The notes: generated by a model not told the origin, from the sequence alone. A stretch of 40,684 nucleotides of DNA from Anaerosomatales bacterium (GCA_029210645.1 JARGFT010000006.1:89061-129744), one strand, 5' to 3'; counted from the first letter of the stretch, positions 1 through 8,375 are shown. Translations and numbers: made by a program.

Positions 1-526
1 CAGAAATCTCGGCCATCACGCCGATGTTGCCAACGCCGTGGATGTAGACGGTGATCCCGCCGTTGTCCGAAGCGAGTTCATAGCGGGCGAAACGAGCGAT
101 GCCCATGTTCTCTCCGAGCTTGCCCACGGTCTCTCCGAGGAACTGCTCGACGGTGACCTCCGGACGAGACTCGTACGCCTGCGCGAGCAGCCCCGCTACG
201 TCAGCAGGGGCCGCTGCGGCGATGTGCGACGCGACGTCGACGACGAAGCTCTTGAAGCTCGCGTTGCGGGCGACGAAGTCCGTTTCGCAGTTGACCTCGA
301 CGAGAACGCCGGTACGGCCATCGTCGCTGACTGCGCCACCGATGACACCCTCGTTGGTGGCCCTGCCGGCCTTCTTGGCGAGCGCGGCCAGGCCCTTGGT
401 CCGCAGGATATCGACTGCGGCATCCATGTCGCCATCGGCTTCGGCAAGCGCCTTCTTGCAGTCCATCATGCCTGCGCCGGTGCACTCGCGCAGGTCCTTG
501 ACCATTGTGGCGGTGATATCTGCCAT
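1..526 (-). CDS. tsf: Elongation factor Ts, C-terminal part cut by window edge
   Basis: EF-Ts is the nucleotide exchange factor that releases GDP from EF-Tu during translation elongation. The visible 175 codons begin MADITATMVKDLRECTGAGM, the UBA-like N-terminal domain, followed by the signature CKKALAEADGD and the EF-Tu-contacting stretch VEVNCETDFVARN near residue 80. The reading frame stays open to base 1, so the C-terminus lies outside the window. The ATG at 526 is preceded by a GGAGGTAACC Shine-Dalgarno. It follows rpsB by 51 bases, the usual rpsB-tsf pair, and is probably cotranscribed with it. Identification is secure from family motifs; only the length is unknown. Confidence 0.97.
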   Translation of the reverse strand, partial: MADITATMVKDLRECTGAGMMDCKKALAEADGDMDAAVDILRTKGLAALAKKAGRATNEGVIGGAVSDDGRTGVLVEVNCETDFVARNASFKSFVVDVASHIAAAAPADVAGLLAQAYESRPEVTVEQFLGETVGKLGENMGIARFARYELASDNGGITVYIHGVGNIGVMAEIS

Positions 527-577
527 TCTGGGGTTACCTCCGGTAATCGTGTGGAATGGTGCCGGGCAAACGTTGTG

Positions 578-1465
578 CTACTCGGCCTCGGGCGCCGGGG
601 TCTCGTTCGCGACGGGAGCCTCGGGAGCGGTCTCGGCTGCCGGTGCCCCGGCAACCTCGGGCGCCACTGCCTCAGGCGCCTCGGCAACGTCAGGAGCGGG
701 CTCCTCGACAACCGCAGCGACAGGTGTCTCGACGACGGCAGGAGTGGGACGCTCGGTTGTCTCAGCGACGCGCGGGCCCTCGAGCGCGGCACGGCCCTCG
801 ATGACGCCGTCGGCGATCACGCGCGACATCAACGAGACCGACCGGATGGCGTCGTCGTTGCCCGGGATGATGTAGTCGAGCTCGTCCGGATCGGCGTTCG
901 TGTCTGCCAGGCCGATGATCGGGATCTTCAGACGGCGCGCCTCCGCAACGGCAATGGTTTCACGCTTGGTGTCGATGACGAAGATCGCGGCTGGAAGGCC
1001 CTTCATCTCGCGGATGCCGGTGAGGTTACGCTCCAGCTTCTCCTTCTCCTTGCCAAGAAGGAGCTGCTCCTTCTTAGGCAGAGACGCCATCGTGCCGTCC
1101 TCCTCCATCGTCTCGAGTGCGACGAGGCGGTCGATACGGGTCCTGATGGTCACGAAGTTGGTGAGCATCCCGCCGAGCCAGCGCTGGTTGACATAGGGGC
1201 TTGCTGAGCGCTCGGCCTCGGTCTGGATCGGCTCCTGGGCCTGCTTCTTGGTGCCGACGAACAGCACGTGGTCCCCGCGCGCCGACAGATCGCGAACGAA
1301 CTTGTACGCGGTGTCGAGTTCGCGCAGGGTCCGCTGCAGGTCGAGGATGTAGATCCCGTTGCGCTCGGTGAAGATGTAGGGCTTCATCTTCGGGTTCCAG
1401 CGACGGGTCTGGTGTCCGAAGTGGACACCGGCCTCGAGAAGACTCTTCATCGAGACTACGGACAT
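578..1465 (-). CDS. rpsB: 30S ribosomal protein S2 with long acidic tail
   Basis: S2 is a structural protein of the small ribosomal subunit needed for S1 docking and initiation. The 295-residue product has the typical start [20 protein letters not shown] and the conserved [11 protein letters not shown] and [16 protein letters not shown] segments. Residues 1 to about 228 are the S2 core. Residues 229-295 form a low-complexity tail rich in Ala, Glu, Pro and Val, so the protein is longer than the usual roughly 230-260 residues. Such extensions are known in actinobacteria. ATG at 1465 is chosen because AAGGAGGTAGCACT precedes it; a second ATG five codons later lacks that spacing. It leads the rpsB-tsf operon. 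Confidence 0.97.
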   Translation of the reverse strand: MSVVSMKSLLEAGVHFGHQTRRWNPKMKPYIFTERNGIYILDLQRTLRELDTAYKFVRDLSARGDHVLFVGTKKQAQEPIQTEAERSASPYVNQRWLGGMLTNFVTIRTRIDRLVALETMEEDGTMASLPKKEQLLLGKEKEKLERNLTGIREMKGLPAAIFVIDTKRETIAVAEARRLKIPIIGLADTNADPDELDYIIPGNDDAIRSVSLMSRVIADGVIEGRAALEGPRVAETTERPTPAVVETPVAAVVEEPAPDVAEAPEAVAPEVAGAPAAETAPEAPVANETPAPEAE

Positions 1466-1588
1466 AGTGCTACCTCCTTGATCGGTTGTACCTCCGCCTG
1501 CTGTCGTCCCCGATCCGCATTCCCGGGCTCATTATGGCCGGGGTCACCTGCGGGCGGGTAGGCAAGCGTGTGTGATAAGAACCTGCGT

Positions 1589-1594
1589 AGCATA
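1589..1594 (-). promoter_or_regulatory. Candidate promoter (extended -10) for rpsB-tsf
   Basis: On the minus strand TGG-TATGCT gives an extended -10 element upstream of rpsB, in the 188-base gap after the sigma factor gene. A convincing -35 is not visible at 17 bases. Transcription would start near 1582 and leave a leader of about 117 bases. That is long enough for the S2 autoregulation seen in other bacteria, but I could not define a leader structure by eye. Confidence 0.45.
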
Positions 1595-1653
1595 CCACAG
1601 GGCGGGAAACGCGAGAACGGGCGACTTTCGGAGCGCACGAACGCCGGGCAAGG

Positions 1654-2421
1654 TCACGCAGAGTGCAGCTTGGCGCGCATCCTCAGGACCGCTTTTGTGT
1701 GCAGCTGGCTGACGCGTGACTCGGTCACGCCGAGCACCTTGCCGATCTCCTTCAGGGTCAGACCCTCATAATAGTAGAGCGTGATGACGACCCGCTCCCG
1801 CTCGGGGAGGTGCTCGATGGCATCGGCGAGGATGTGCTTGACCTCCTCGGCCTCGAACATCGAGACGGGATCGTCGGCATCGTGGTCGGGAATGGAAGCC
1901 GCACCGTCGGAGTGCTCCTCGCGGTCTCCACCTGACCAGAGCTCCTCGAAGGAGACCACGGATGTGTAGGACAGCTTGGAGAGGATCTCGTGGAGTTCGT
2001 CGATGGTCAGGCCCATCTCCTCGGCGACCTCCGCATCGCTGGGAACGCGGCGCAGACGGGTTTCGAGCGCGATGTAGGCGGCCTCCAGCTCTCTGGCACG
2101 TGCGCGCACGGAGCGAGGCACCCAGTCGAGGGAGCGGAGTTCGTCGATGATCGCTCCCTTGATGCGAGCGATCGCGTATGTTTCGAACTTTATCCCGCGT
2201 TCGGGCTCGTACTTCTCGATCGCATCGATGAGCCCGAACAGTCCGTAGCTGATCAGGTCGGCGGTATCCACGGTCTGGGGAAGCGTGGACGAGACGCGTC
2301 CCGCAACGTATTTGACCAGTGGAGAGAAGTTGAGTATCAGCCGCTCGCGGGCATCGAGATCGCCCGTCTCTTTGAATGTCGACCACAGAGCGGACACATC
2401 GGTCCGCGAGTCGTTCCTCAT
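1654..2421 (-). CDS. whiG: RNA polymerase sigma factor, WhiG/FliA (sigma-28) type
   Basis: A sigma-70 group 3 factor of 255 residues. Region 2 is at about 25-95 (LVKYVAGRV, DLISYGLFGLIDAIEKY, GIKFETYAIARIKGAIIDEL). The diagnostic SLDWVPRSVR follows. Region 3 lies near 120-160. Region 4 is at the end, with LPERERVVITLYYYEGLTLK and the helix-turn-helix LKEIGKVLGVTESRVSQLH. In this family the factor directs flagellar genes (FliA) or sporulation genes (WhiG); the target here cannot be read from the window. Its place between a recombinase and rpsB-tsf matches whiG in streptomycetes, which favours the WhiG name. ATG at 2421 has GAGAGG nine bases upstream. No anti-sigma gene is adjacent. Confidence 0.9.
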   Translation of the reverse strand: MRNDSRTDVSALWSTFKETGDLDARERLILNFSPLVKYVAGRVSSTLPQTVDTADLISYGLFGLIDAIEKYEPERGIKFETYAIARIKGAIIDELRSLDWVPRSVRARARELEAAYIALETRLRRVPSDAEVAEEMGLTIDELHEILSKLSYTSVVSFEELWSGGDREEHSDGAASIPDHDADDPVSMFEAEEVKHILADAIEHLPERERVVITLYYYEGLTLKEIGKVLGVTESRVSQLHTKAVLRMRAKLHSA

Positions 2422-2461
2422 CAGTGTGTGCCTCTCGCCCGCGGCGATTGCCCCCGACGCA

Positions 2462-3355
2462 TCACGCTCTCGGATGCGCTCGACGATGTACGTCTTGAAG
2501 CCGCTTCATGCTCACGTGAGTATAAATCTGGGTAGTGGACAGCGCAACGTGACCGAGGAGTTCCTGCACCGTACGCAGGTCGGCGCCGCCCTCCAACAGA
2601 TGCGTCGCAAACGTGTGACGCAGCGAATGCGGCGAGAGGCCGGCCGCCGCCCCCGCGGTCGCGAGGTGCGTCTTCAGGAGTCGCCTGACCGCGTCTGTCG
2701 AGAGCGGGTTGCCGCGGGTCGAGAGGAAGAGGGCGCCCGGGTCGGACCCGCGTACCATCGTCGGTCTGGCGCGTTCGAGGTAATCGCGTACGCGGCGGAT
2801 CGCGAATGGGTGGATGGGGATGATCCGTTCCTTCGAGCCCTTGCCCATCACCGTGGCCAGGCCGGAGCGCAGATCGAGCCGGTCGGGCGTCAGCCCCGTG
2901 AGCTCGGAGACGCGCATCCCCGACGCATAGAGGACCTCGAGCACCGCGCGGTCGCGGATCCCCACCGGCGTCTCCGGGTCCGGAGCGTCAAGCAGCTGCC
3001 TGAGCACGTCTTGCGGCACGAGACCCGGCAGCCGGCGGGGAGTCTTCGGTGCGGAGACGACCCGGGACGGGTCGGAGTCGATGACACCCTCCTGCGACAG
3101 GTATCCCATGAAGGTTCGCAGCGCCGACAGTCGACGTGAGATGGTGCGGCGGGCGTACCCGGAGCGGTCGAGGTCGGCCAGGTAGCGGCGGAGCGCCCTG
3201 TGGGTCGGGCGCAGCGGGTCTACGCCGGCACGCCCTGCCCACTCGAAGTAGCGCGAGAGGTCCGAGGAGTACGCGCGAAGAGTGTGATCGGACAGACCGC
3301 ACTCGGCGGCTATGTGCCGCAGGAAGGAATCGAGATACGGGTAGCCCTCGGTCAT
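2462..3355 (-). CDS. xerC: Tyrosine recombinase XerC/XerD type
   Basis: A 297-residue site-specific recombinase that probably resolves chromosome dimers at dif. The N-terminal SAM-like core-binding domain spans about 1-95 (LDSFLRHIAAECGLSDHTLR). The catalytic domain contains the first Arg in YASGMRVSELTGL, the Lys in GKGSKERIIPI, HSLRHTFATHLLEGGADLR for the His-x-x-Arg pair, LLGHVALSTTQIY for the second His, and the Tyr nucleophile. Full length with all catalytic residues. The ATG overlaps the trmFO stop as ATGA (3352-3355). XerC is preferred over XerD because of the dprA-trmFO-xer neighbourhood known in Firmicutes and relatives, but sequence alone does not settle it. Confidence 0.9.
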   Translation of the reverse strand: MTEGYPYLDSFLRHIAAECGLSDHTLRAYSSDLSRYFEWAGRAGVDPLRPTHRALRRYLADLDRSGYARRTISRRLSALRTFMGYLSQEGVIDSDPSRVVSAPKTPRRLPGLVPQDVLRQLLDAPDPETPVGIRDRAVLEVLYASGMRVSELTGLTPDRLDLRSGLATVMGKGSKERIIPIHPFAIRRVRDYLERARPTMVRGSDPGALFLSTRGNPLSTDAVRRLLKTHLATAGAAAGLSPHSLRHTFATHLLEGGADLRTVQELLGHVALSTTQIYTHVSMKRLQDVHRRAHPRA

Positions 3356-4701
3356 CGTTCGACGCTCCCTTGGCGGTGGCCACAGAGAGGGTGCTCGCTC
3401 GCCCAGACGGATATGTCGTCGGCAGCGCGGGCGGCGTAGGCTGCGTAGCGGCTTCGTTTCCCTCGCACGGGAGGATCCAGCGGCGGCACGAGGCCCCAGT
3501 TGACGTGCATCGGCTGGTACCCGACGGTGGCCGGGTTGGTCGCGTAGGCGATGAGGGCGCCGAGTGCTGTCGTCGGGGGCAGGACGACCGGTGGTGTCCC
3601 GGTGAGGTCCGCCACGGTATTCAGTGCCGCGAGAAGTCCCGAGCCGGCGGCTTCAAGATAGCCCTCCGTTCCGGTGAGCTGCCCGGCTACACGCAGGTGC
3701 GGGGCGCTCCGCAGTGCGAGCGTGGAATCGAGGAGTGAAGGCGCGTCGATGAAAGTGTTGCGGTGCATGACGCCGTACCGGAGGAACTCGGCAGCTGTGA
3801 GACCGGGTATCATGCCGAACACCCGCCGTTGCTCCCCGAAGGCCAGGTTCGTCTGAAACCCGACAAGGTTGTATGCGGTACCCGCGGCATTCTCGGGGCG
3901 GAGCTGGACCACGGCCCACGGGCGCTCGCCGGTGTTCGGGTCGGTCAGCCCCACCGGCTTGAGGGCACCGAAGCGTGCGGCATCCGGGCCGCTCCGGGCG
4001 ACCTCCTCGATAGGCTGACATGCCTGAAAGAGATCGGTCCTCTCGAACTCGTGGCTCAGTACGCGGCGCGCGGCGCGCAGCTCGGTGATGAACGCCTCAT
4101 ACCGTTCGCGATCGAGCGGGCAGTTCAGGTAGTCGGCCCCACCTCCCTTGCCGTAGCGGGAGGCTGCGAAGACGACAGAGCGGTCGATCGTCGCCGCGTC
4201 GACGATGGGCGCGGCCGCATCGTAGAACGCAAGCCGGTCGGAGCCGACCAGTTCGGATAGGGCCGTCTCCATGGCGGGACTGGTGAGCGGACCCGTTGCG
4301 AGGATCGAGCGTCCCGCCGGAACGAGCGTTGCCTCCTCGCGGAGCACCTCGATCAAGGGATGTGACTCGAGCATGTCGGTCAGCGTGGCCGTGAACGCCG
4401 CCCGGTCGACCGCAAGGGCGGCGCCGGCGGGCACGGCCGTCCGGCGAGCGATCGCGAGGACGACCGAGCCGAGGCGTTCGAGCTCCTGCTTGAGCGTCCC
4501 GGTAGCCGAAGAGGGATCGGTTCCTTTGAAGGAGTTGGAGCAGACGAGTTCTGCGAGCCCTCCCGTCGAGTGTGCAGGCGAGCTCGTCGCGGGGCGCATC
4601 TCGATCAACCGCACGCGGACACCATGCCGCCCGAGTTGCCATGCGGCTTCGGTGCCGGCGAGCCCTCCCCCTATGACGGTGACGGATTCGGACACGGGCA
4701 C
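3352..4701 (-). CDS. trmFO: Folate/FAD-dependent tRNA m5U54 methyltransferase TrmFO
   Basis: Methylates U54 in the T-loop of tRNA using methylenetetrahydrofolate and reduced FAD. The 449-residue protein opens with a dinucleotide fold, VTVIGGGLAGTEAAWQLGRHG, and EMRP. The two functional cysteines of the family are visible at C54 (AELVCSNSFKG) and C228 (DLFQACQPIEEVAR). The GVMHRNTFIDAP segment is also present. The frame is open up to 4866, but that start would run into dprA and add 55 unrelated residues. The GTG at 4701 has GAGGTA six bases upstream and gives the family length. It lies between dprA and xerC, a known arrangement in Gram-positive lineages. Confidence 0.95.
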   Translation of the reverse strand: MPVSESVTVIGGGLAGTEAAWQLGRHGVRVRLIEMRPATSSPAHSTGGLAELVCSNSFKGTDPSSATGTLKQELERLGSVVLAIARRTAVPAGAALAVDRAAFTATLTDMLESHPLIEVLREEATLVPAGRSILATGPLTSPAMETALSELVGSDRLAFYDAAAPIVDAATIDRSVVFAASRYGKGGGADYLNCPLDRERYEAFITELRAARRVLSHEFERTDLFQACQPIEEVARSGPDAARFGALKPVGLTDPNTGERPWAVVQLRPENAAGTAYNLVGFQTNLAFGEQRRVFGMIPGLTAAEFLRYGVMHRNTFIDAPSLLDSTLALRSAPHLRVAGQLTGTEGYLEAAGSGLLAALNTVADLTGTPPVVLPPTTALGALIAYATNPATVGYQPMHVNWGLVPPLDPPVRGKRSRYAAYAARAADDISVWASEHPLCGHRQGSVER

Positions 4702-4756
4702 GTTGCTACCTCGGGGGTCTCTTCCGTACGGTCGGATGGGAGCATTGTACCGCGCT

Positions 4757-5605
4757 TCAGCGCGGAAGCGCCCCGTATCGACCGTCGGGGTAGCGAGCGA
4801 GGTGACCCAGGGATTCGAGTGTGCCGAGCGTTCGGATCGTCTGCACGATATCCAGGTCGAACGCACGCGCTATGTCGTCCGGACGCATGGGCGTTGCGGT
4901 GAGCGCGGTGAGCAACCGGTCGGTCGAGTGGGCCGGTACGTCGGCCTGTGCCTCGTACCCGAGTTCCTGCGCGAGCTCCGCGACATCCGTGATGGGCGGA
5001 GCCCCCTGACGGATGAGGCGGTTCGAGCCCCGGCATTCGGGCGCGAGGATAGACCCGGGCACGGCAAAGACCTGGCGACCGATATCGAGTGCATGGTCCG
5101 CCGTGGTGAACGTCCCGCTCGGAAGTCCGGCTTCGACGACGAGCACCGCACGTGAGAGCGCCGCAATCAGCCGGTTGCGTCGGACAAACGACCAGCGCTT
5201 CGGGTCGGTACCCCACGGTGCCTCCGAGATAACGACTCCTCGCCGGCGCATCTCGGACAGCGTTGCCGATGCACGCCGCGGGTAGTCGACGTCGGCGCCG
5301 CACGGCAGGACGGCAACGGTGGGCCCATCGACCGCAAGCGCAGCCCGGTGTGACTCGAGATCGCACCCGATCGCCGCTCCAGAGACAACCGGGATCCCGT
5401 TCGAGGCCGCCCACCCGGAGAACCGCCGCGAGCAGGCCAGACCGTACGGGGTGGCTCTGCGTGAGCCGATGACCGCAAGGCCACCGCCGAGCAGGTCCGG
5501 GTCGCCGTAACCGTAGAGGAGTTCAGGAGGGTCCGGGAGGTCCTCGAACTCGAACGGGTACCCGTCCTCCCCTCTCTGCAGGCACCACCTCGCAGGAGCG
5601 TTCAT
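4757..5605 (-). CDS. dprA: DNA processing protein DprA
   Basis: DprA binds single-stranded DNA entering the cell and loads RecA during natural transformation. The 282-residue protein consists of the Rossmann-like core, with GSRRATPYG near residue 50, SGAAIGCDLESHRAAL, and TDPKRWSFVRRNRLIAALS. A C-terminal winged helix of about 65 residues starts near DRLLTALTATPMRPDDI. The N-terminal SAM-like domain of longer DprA proteins is reduced or absent. Translation is coupled to comM by an ATGA overlap (5602-5605). The dprA-comM pair suggests uptake or processing of foreign DNA; no uptake machinery is visible in the window. Confidence 0.93.
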   Translation of the reverse strand: MNAPARWCLQRGEDGYPFEFEDLPDPPELLYGYGDPDLLGGGLAVIGSRRATPYGLACSRRFSGWAASNGIPVVSGAAIGCDLESHRAALAVDGPTVAVLPCGADVDYPRRASATLSEMRRRGVVISEAPWGTDPKRWSFVRRNRLIAALSRAVLVVEAGLPSGTFTTADHALDIGRQVFAVPGSILAPECRGSNRLIRQGAPPITDVAELAQELGYEAQADVPAHSTDRLLTALTATPMRPDDIARAFDLDIVQTIRTLGTLESLGHLARYPDGRYGALPR

Positions 5606-7095
5606 CGAAGGTCCTCCCGTCTGAATGCCGACGCCTCAATCACGTGGTCAACCGTCACCACGGCAGACCCTTCGAGATCAGCGATGGTGCGGGCGACACG
5701 CATGAGTCTGGTCACCGCACGCCCGGACAGGTGGCTCTGTCTGCCGAGATCGCCCAGAGTCTGACGCGTGCGTGCATCCAAGCGACAGCCGGCCAGAAGC
5801 TCGGCACCGCCCATCCGCGCAGCGAGCGGACGACCGGCACCGCGGGCATGTTGCCGCGCGGCACACACTCTCTCCCGAACGCGCGCAGAGGGTTCGGCCG
5901 GCGAGTAGTGCACGAGTGCTGCGGGGTCGATGCGCTCCACGCTGACCGCCATATCGATGCGATCCATCAGCGGGCCGCCGATGCGGCCCTGATACCGTTG
6001 CACGGCCGCTTCAGGGCAGCGGCACACCTTCACCGGGTCTCCAAGGTAGCCGCACGGACAGGGATTGGCAGCAGCAATCAGCGTGAACCGTGCGGGAAAC
6101 CGCAGCCGTCCCTCGGCACGCACGAGCGTGACCCAGCCGTCCTCCATCGGCTGCCGAAGGGATTGCAGTACCGAGGGTGCGAACTCGGGGAACTCGTCGA
6201 GGAAGAGCACGCCGTTGTGTGCGAGGCTCACCTCGCCGGGACGGGGCGGAGAGCCTCCACCGACAAGCCCTGCAAGCGATGCGCTGTGATGCGGTGCCCG
6301 GAATGGTCTCCTGCCGGACAGAGCAGGTGCCTCGTCGAGACCGGCGACGGAGTGGACAAGGGCCGTCTCAATGCGTTCCTCTCCCTCCAGGGGTGGGAGG
6401 ATCGGTCCGAGACGACGTGCGAGCATGGTCTTTCCGGATCCCGGCGGACCGATCAGCAACAGGTTGAGTCCACCTGCCGCTGCGATCTCAAGTGCTCTTC
6501 GCGCGGTATCAAGACCGGTCACCTCCGCGAGGTCGGGATCCGGACCGGTATGCGGGCGTGAGGACCCCACCCCGCACGAAGGCTCCTCGACCCTCAAACG
6601 GCCGAGCGACGAGACGCCCCGGTACTCCAGGCCCGGCAGCCCGGCTGCAAGATGTGAAGACTCGAGGGGTCCGAGCAGCACGACCCGGTCCCTACGCGCG
6701 CCGAGAGCGTGCGCGAGCATACCCGGTACCGGACGCACCGTCCCATCGAGCGACAGCTCACCGACCGCCCGTCTCCCCACCCAGAGCCGGGCAGGTATCT
6801 GCGCTGTCGCCGCCAGCAGGGCAAGCGCGATCGGCAGGTCGAACCCGGTTCCATGCTTGCGCAAGGGTCCCGGCGCGAGGTTCACGACGACCCGGGCATT
6901 CGGGAAACGGAATCCCGTCGACCGCAGCGCGGAGCGCACGCGCTCGCGAGCTTCGAGCACGGCTGTGTCCCCGAGACCCACGATCGAGAAGCCAGGTAGA
7001 CCGGACGAGACGTCCACCTGGACCTCGACAGGTGCGGGCTCCGTGCCGACCAGGGTGGTCGTGCCCACGGCGGCCTGTCCGTACACCTGTGTCAC
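5602..7095 (-). CDS. comM: ComM/YifB family AAA+ helicase (Mg-chelatase-like)
   Basis: A 497-residue AAA+ protein. In Vibrio and other bacteria ComM is a hexameric branch-migration helicase that helps integrate incoming DNA; the old name Mg chelatase is misleading. Order of parts: N-terminal ChlI-like domain (GLPGFSIVGLGDTAV, ARVVVNLAPGPLRKHGTGFD), Walker A GPPGSGKTML near residue 217, Walker B GVLFLDEFPEF, a CPCGYLGDP motif that is common in the family, and a C-terminal helical domain. The start is GTG at 7095, overlapping the yraN stop as GTGA (7092-7095), and the stop overlaps dprA. The set yraN-comM-dprA is a conserved cluster. Confidence 0.95.
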   Translation of the reverse strand: MTQVYGQAAVGTTTLVGTEPAPVEVQVDVSSGLPGFSIVGLGDTAVLEARERVRSALRSTGFRFPNARVVVNLAPGPLRKHGTGFDLPIALALLAATAQIPARLWVGRRAVGELSLDGTVRPVPGMLAHALGARRDRVVLLGPLESSHLAAGLPGLEYRGVSSLGRLRVEEPSCGVGSSRPHTGPDPDLAEVTGLDTARRALEIAAAGGLNLLLIGPPGSGKTMLARRLGPILPPLEGEERIETALVHSVAGLDEAPALSGRRPFRAPHHSASLAGLVGGGSPPRPGEVSLAHNGVLFLDEFPEFAPSVLQSLRQPMEDGWVTLVRAEGRLRFPARFTLIAAANPCPCGYLGDPVKVCRCPEAAVQRYQGRIGGPLMDRIDMAVSVERIDPAALVHYSPAEPSARVRERVCAARQHARGAGRPLAARMGGAELLAGCRLDARTRQTLGDLGRQSHLSGRAVTRLMRVARTIADLEGSAVVTVDHVIEASAFRREDLR

Positions 7096-7451
7096 GCCGT
7101 GAAGGCGGCGCGATGGTGTCGGAGCAACGCGCGGTCGTCAGCGATGGGTCGGATGGCGATGACGTCGAAGCGAACATCAGCGTCATCGAGCCCCGCGTGT
7201 GCAAGGTAGTGACGGGCGATCCTGACCAGCCGGCGCTGCTTGGTGGGCGACACGGCTTCCTCCGGCGTGCCCGCAGACGGAGTCTTCCGCGTCTTGACCT
7301 CGACGATCAGGAGTGTCGGCCCATCGAGGGCGACGATGTCGACCTCGCCTGATGGACACCGCCAGTTGCGTTCGACAACGGTGCATCCGATCCGTTCCAG
7401 ATACGCCGCCGCCGCATCCTCCCCGCGCTTCGCTGTCTCTTCTCGTGTCAT
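7092..7451 (-). CDS. yraN: YraN (UPF0102) family endonuclease-like protein
   Basis: A small restriction-endonuclease-fold protein of 119 residues and uncertain role, conserved next to rnhB and comM. Visible motifs are GEDAAAAYLERIGCTVVERN, WRCPSGEVDIVALDG with the active-site-like Glu and Asp, and LIVEVKTRK, the E-x-K of the nuclease fold. The ATG at 7451 is preferred: GAGGGGGAGAC stands just before it, whereas the upstream ATG at 7475 has no ribosome site. The stop overlaps the comM GTG. Function in DNA repair or recombination is suggested only by context and fold. Confidence 0.88.
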   Translation of the reverse strand: MTREETAKRGEDAAAAYLERIGCTVVERNWRCPSGEVDIVALDGPTLLIVEVKTRKTPSAGTPEEAVSPTKQRRLVRIARHYLAHAGLDDADVRFDVIAIRPIADDRALLRHHRAAFTA

Positions 7452-7516
7452 GTCTCCCCCTCTCGGGGCGAGCATGGCACGAGGGTAGAAACAGGACCTT
7501 ACCGCGCTCTATCCGT

Positions 7517-8302
7517 TCAGAACAGCGTGGGAGTGCCGCCGCACGGACCGAAGGAGCGCCGGTGAAGCGGGCACACGCCGTGCACAGCGATAGCCTCCAG
7601 GTGCTCGGGGGTGCCATAGCCCTTGTTCACCTCGAAGGCGTAGTCGGGGTAGTGGGGCGCGATCTCCCGCATGAGATGGTCACGCGCGACCTTCGCGAGA
7701 ACCGATGCCGCGGCGACAGCCGCTACGGATGAGTCGCCCTTGACCACCGGGGTCTCCGGGATGGCGAGTCCGACTCGCAGCCCGTCGGTGATCGCGTGAT
7801 CGGCGGACGGAGCCAGACGGCAAAGAGCGAGCTCCATCGCCCGGTGGACGGTACGCGTCATGCCGAGCGCGTCGGTGACGTGCGCGGGCACGTGGGCCAC
7901 CGCGCAGGTGACCGCGACGGCGCCGATCACGACGGCGAGTTCTTCGCGGCGGTGAGGGGCGAGCTGCTTCGAGTCGTTCAGGCCTGCGATCCGAGCGCCC
8001 GGTGGAAGCACCACGGCCGCAGCGGTCACAGGTCCCGCAAGTGCACCGCGGCCGACCTCGTCCAGTCCGGCGATGTACGACCACCCGTCCTCACGGAGGC
8101 GCTCCTCGAGTGAGTGGAGGCGGTCCAGGCGCTCGGACTCGGCGTTGTGCCGATCGAGCCGGCGGCGGGCGGCCTCAACCGCCTGTCTGACGCCCGAGCG
8201 GGTGTCGGGCTCGTGCCGGTCGATGAGGGCAGGCAGCTCAACGTCGGACGCGTGCGCTAGCGCGGCCCGTATCTCGCCGACACTCGATGGGGCCCGGGCC
8301 AC
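7517..8302 (-). CDS. rnhB: Ribonuclease HII
   Basis: Cleaves RNA in RNA-DNA hybrids and removes misincorporated ribonucleotides. The catalytic acidic residues are visible: GLDEVGRGALAGP (D81, E82), ITDGLRVG (D173) and KGDSSVAAVAAASVLAKVARD (D190). About 75 residues precede the catalytic domain and look helical and charged; some Gram-positive RNase HII proteins have such an extension. Start choice is uncertain. GTG at 8302 has AAAGGA five bases upstream and is used here. ATG at 8308 and ATG at 8341 are in frame, but the first has no room for a ribosome site and the second lies against a strong hairpin. Confidence 0.93.
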   Translation of the reverse strand: MARAPSSVGEIRAALAHASDVELPALIDRHEPDTRSGVRQAVEAARRRLDRHNAESERLDRLHSLEERLREDGWSYIAGLDEVGRGALAGPVTAAAVVLPPGARIAGLNDSKQLAPHRREELAVVIGAVAVTCAVAHVPAHVTDALGMTRTVHRAMELALCRLAPSADHAITDGLRVGLAIPETPVVKGDSSVAAVAAASVLAKVARDHLMREIAPHYPDYAFEVNKGYGTPEHLEAIAVHGVCPLHRRSFGPCGGTPTLF

Positions 8303-8344
8303 TGGCATCCTTTCGCTGGCTCGGCACGAGTATACCTGCATACG

Positions 8345-8375
8345 ACAACGACCCCGGCAGAGCCGGGGTCGTTGT
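8345..8375 (-). terminator. Perfect 14-bp hairpin after rplS, no U-tract
   Basis: Two perfect 14-base arms, ACAACGACCCCGGC and its complement (8345-8358 and 8362-8375), flank a three-base loop. The hairpin is 19 bases past the rplS stop and ahead of rnhB. No run of T follows on the minus strand (CGTATGCAGG). It may be a U-less intrinsic terminator, an RNA processing site or a 3' end stabiliser. Confidence 0.6.

Noticed and set aside
2462-3355. The tyrosine recombinase as an integrase of a mobile element.
   Set aside because: It is embedded in a conserved run with trmFO and dprA, has Xer length, and no attachment repeats or cargo are present.
4702-4866. An N-terminal extension of TrmFO by 55 residues.
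   Set aside because: It overlaps the dprA end by 110 bases, is unlike the family, and a good GTG with Shine-Dalgarno lies at 4701.
7476-7516. A small gene between rnhB and yraN.
   Set aside because: Only 65 bases lie between the rnhB stop and the chosen yraN ATG; nothing there has a start, ribosome site and stop in order.
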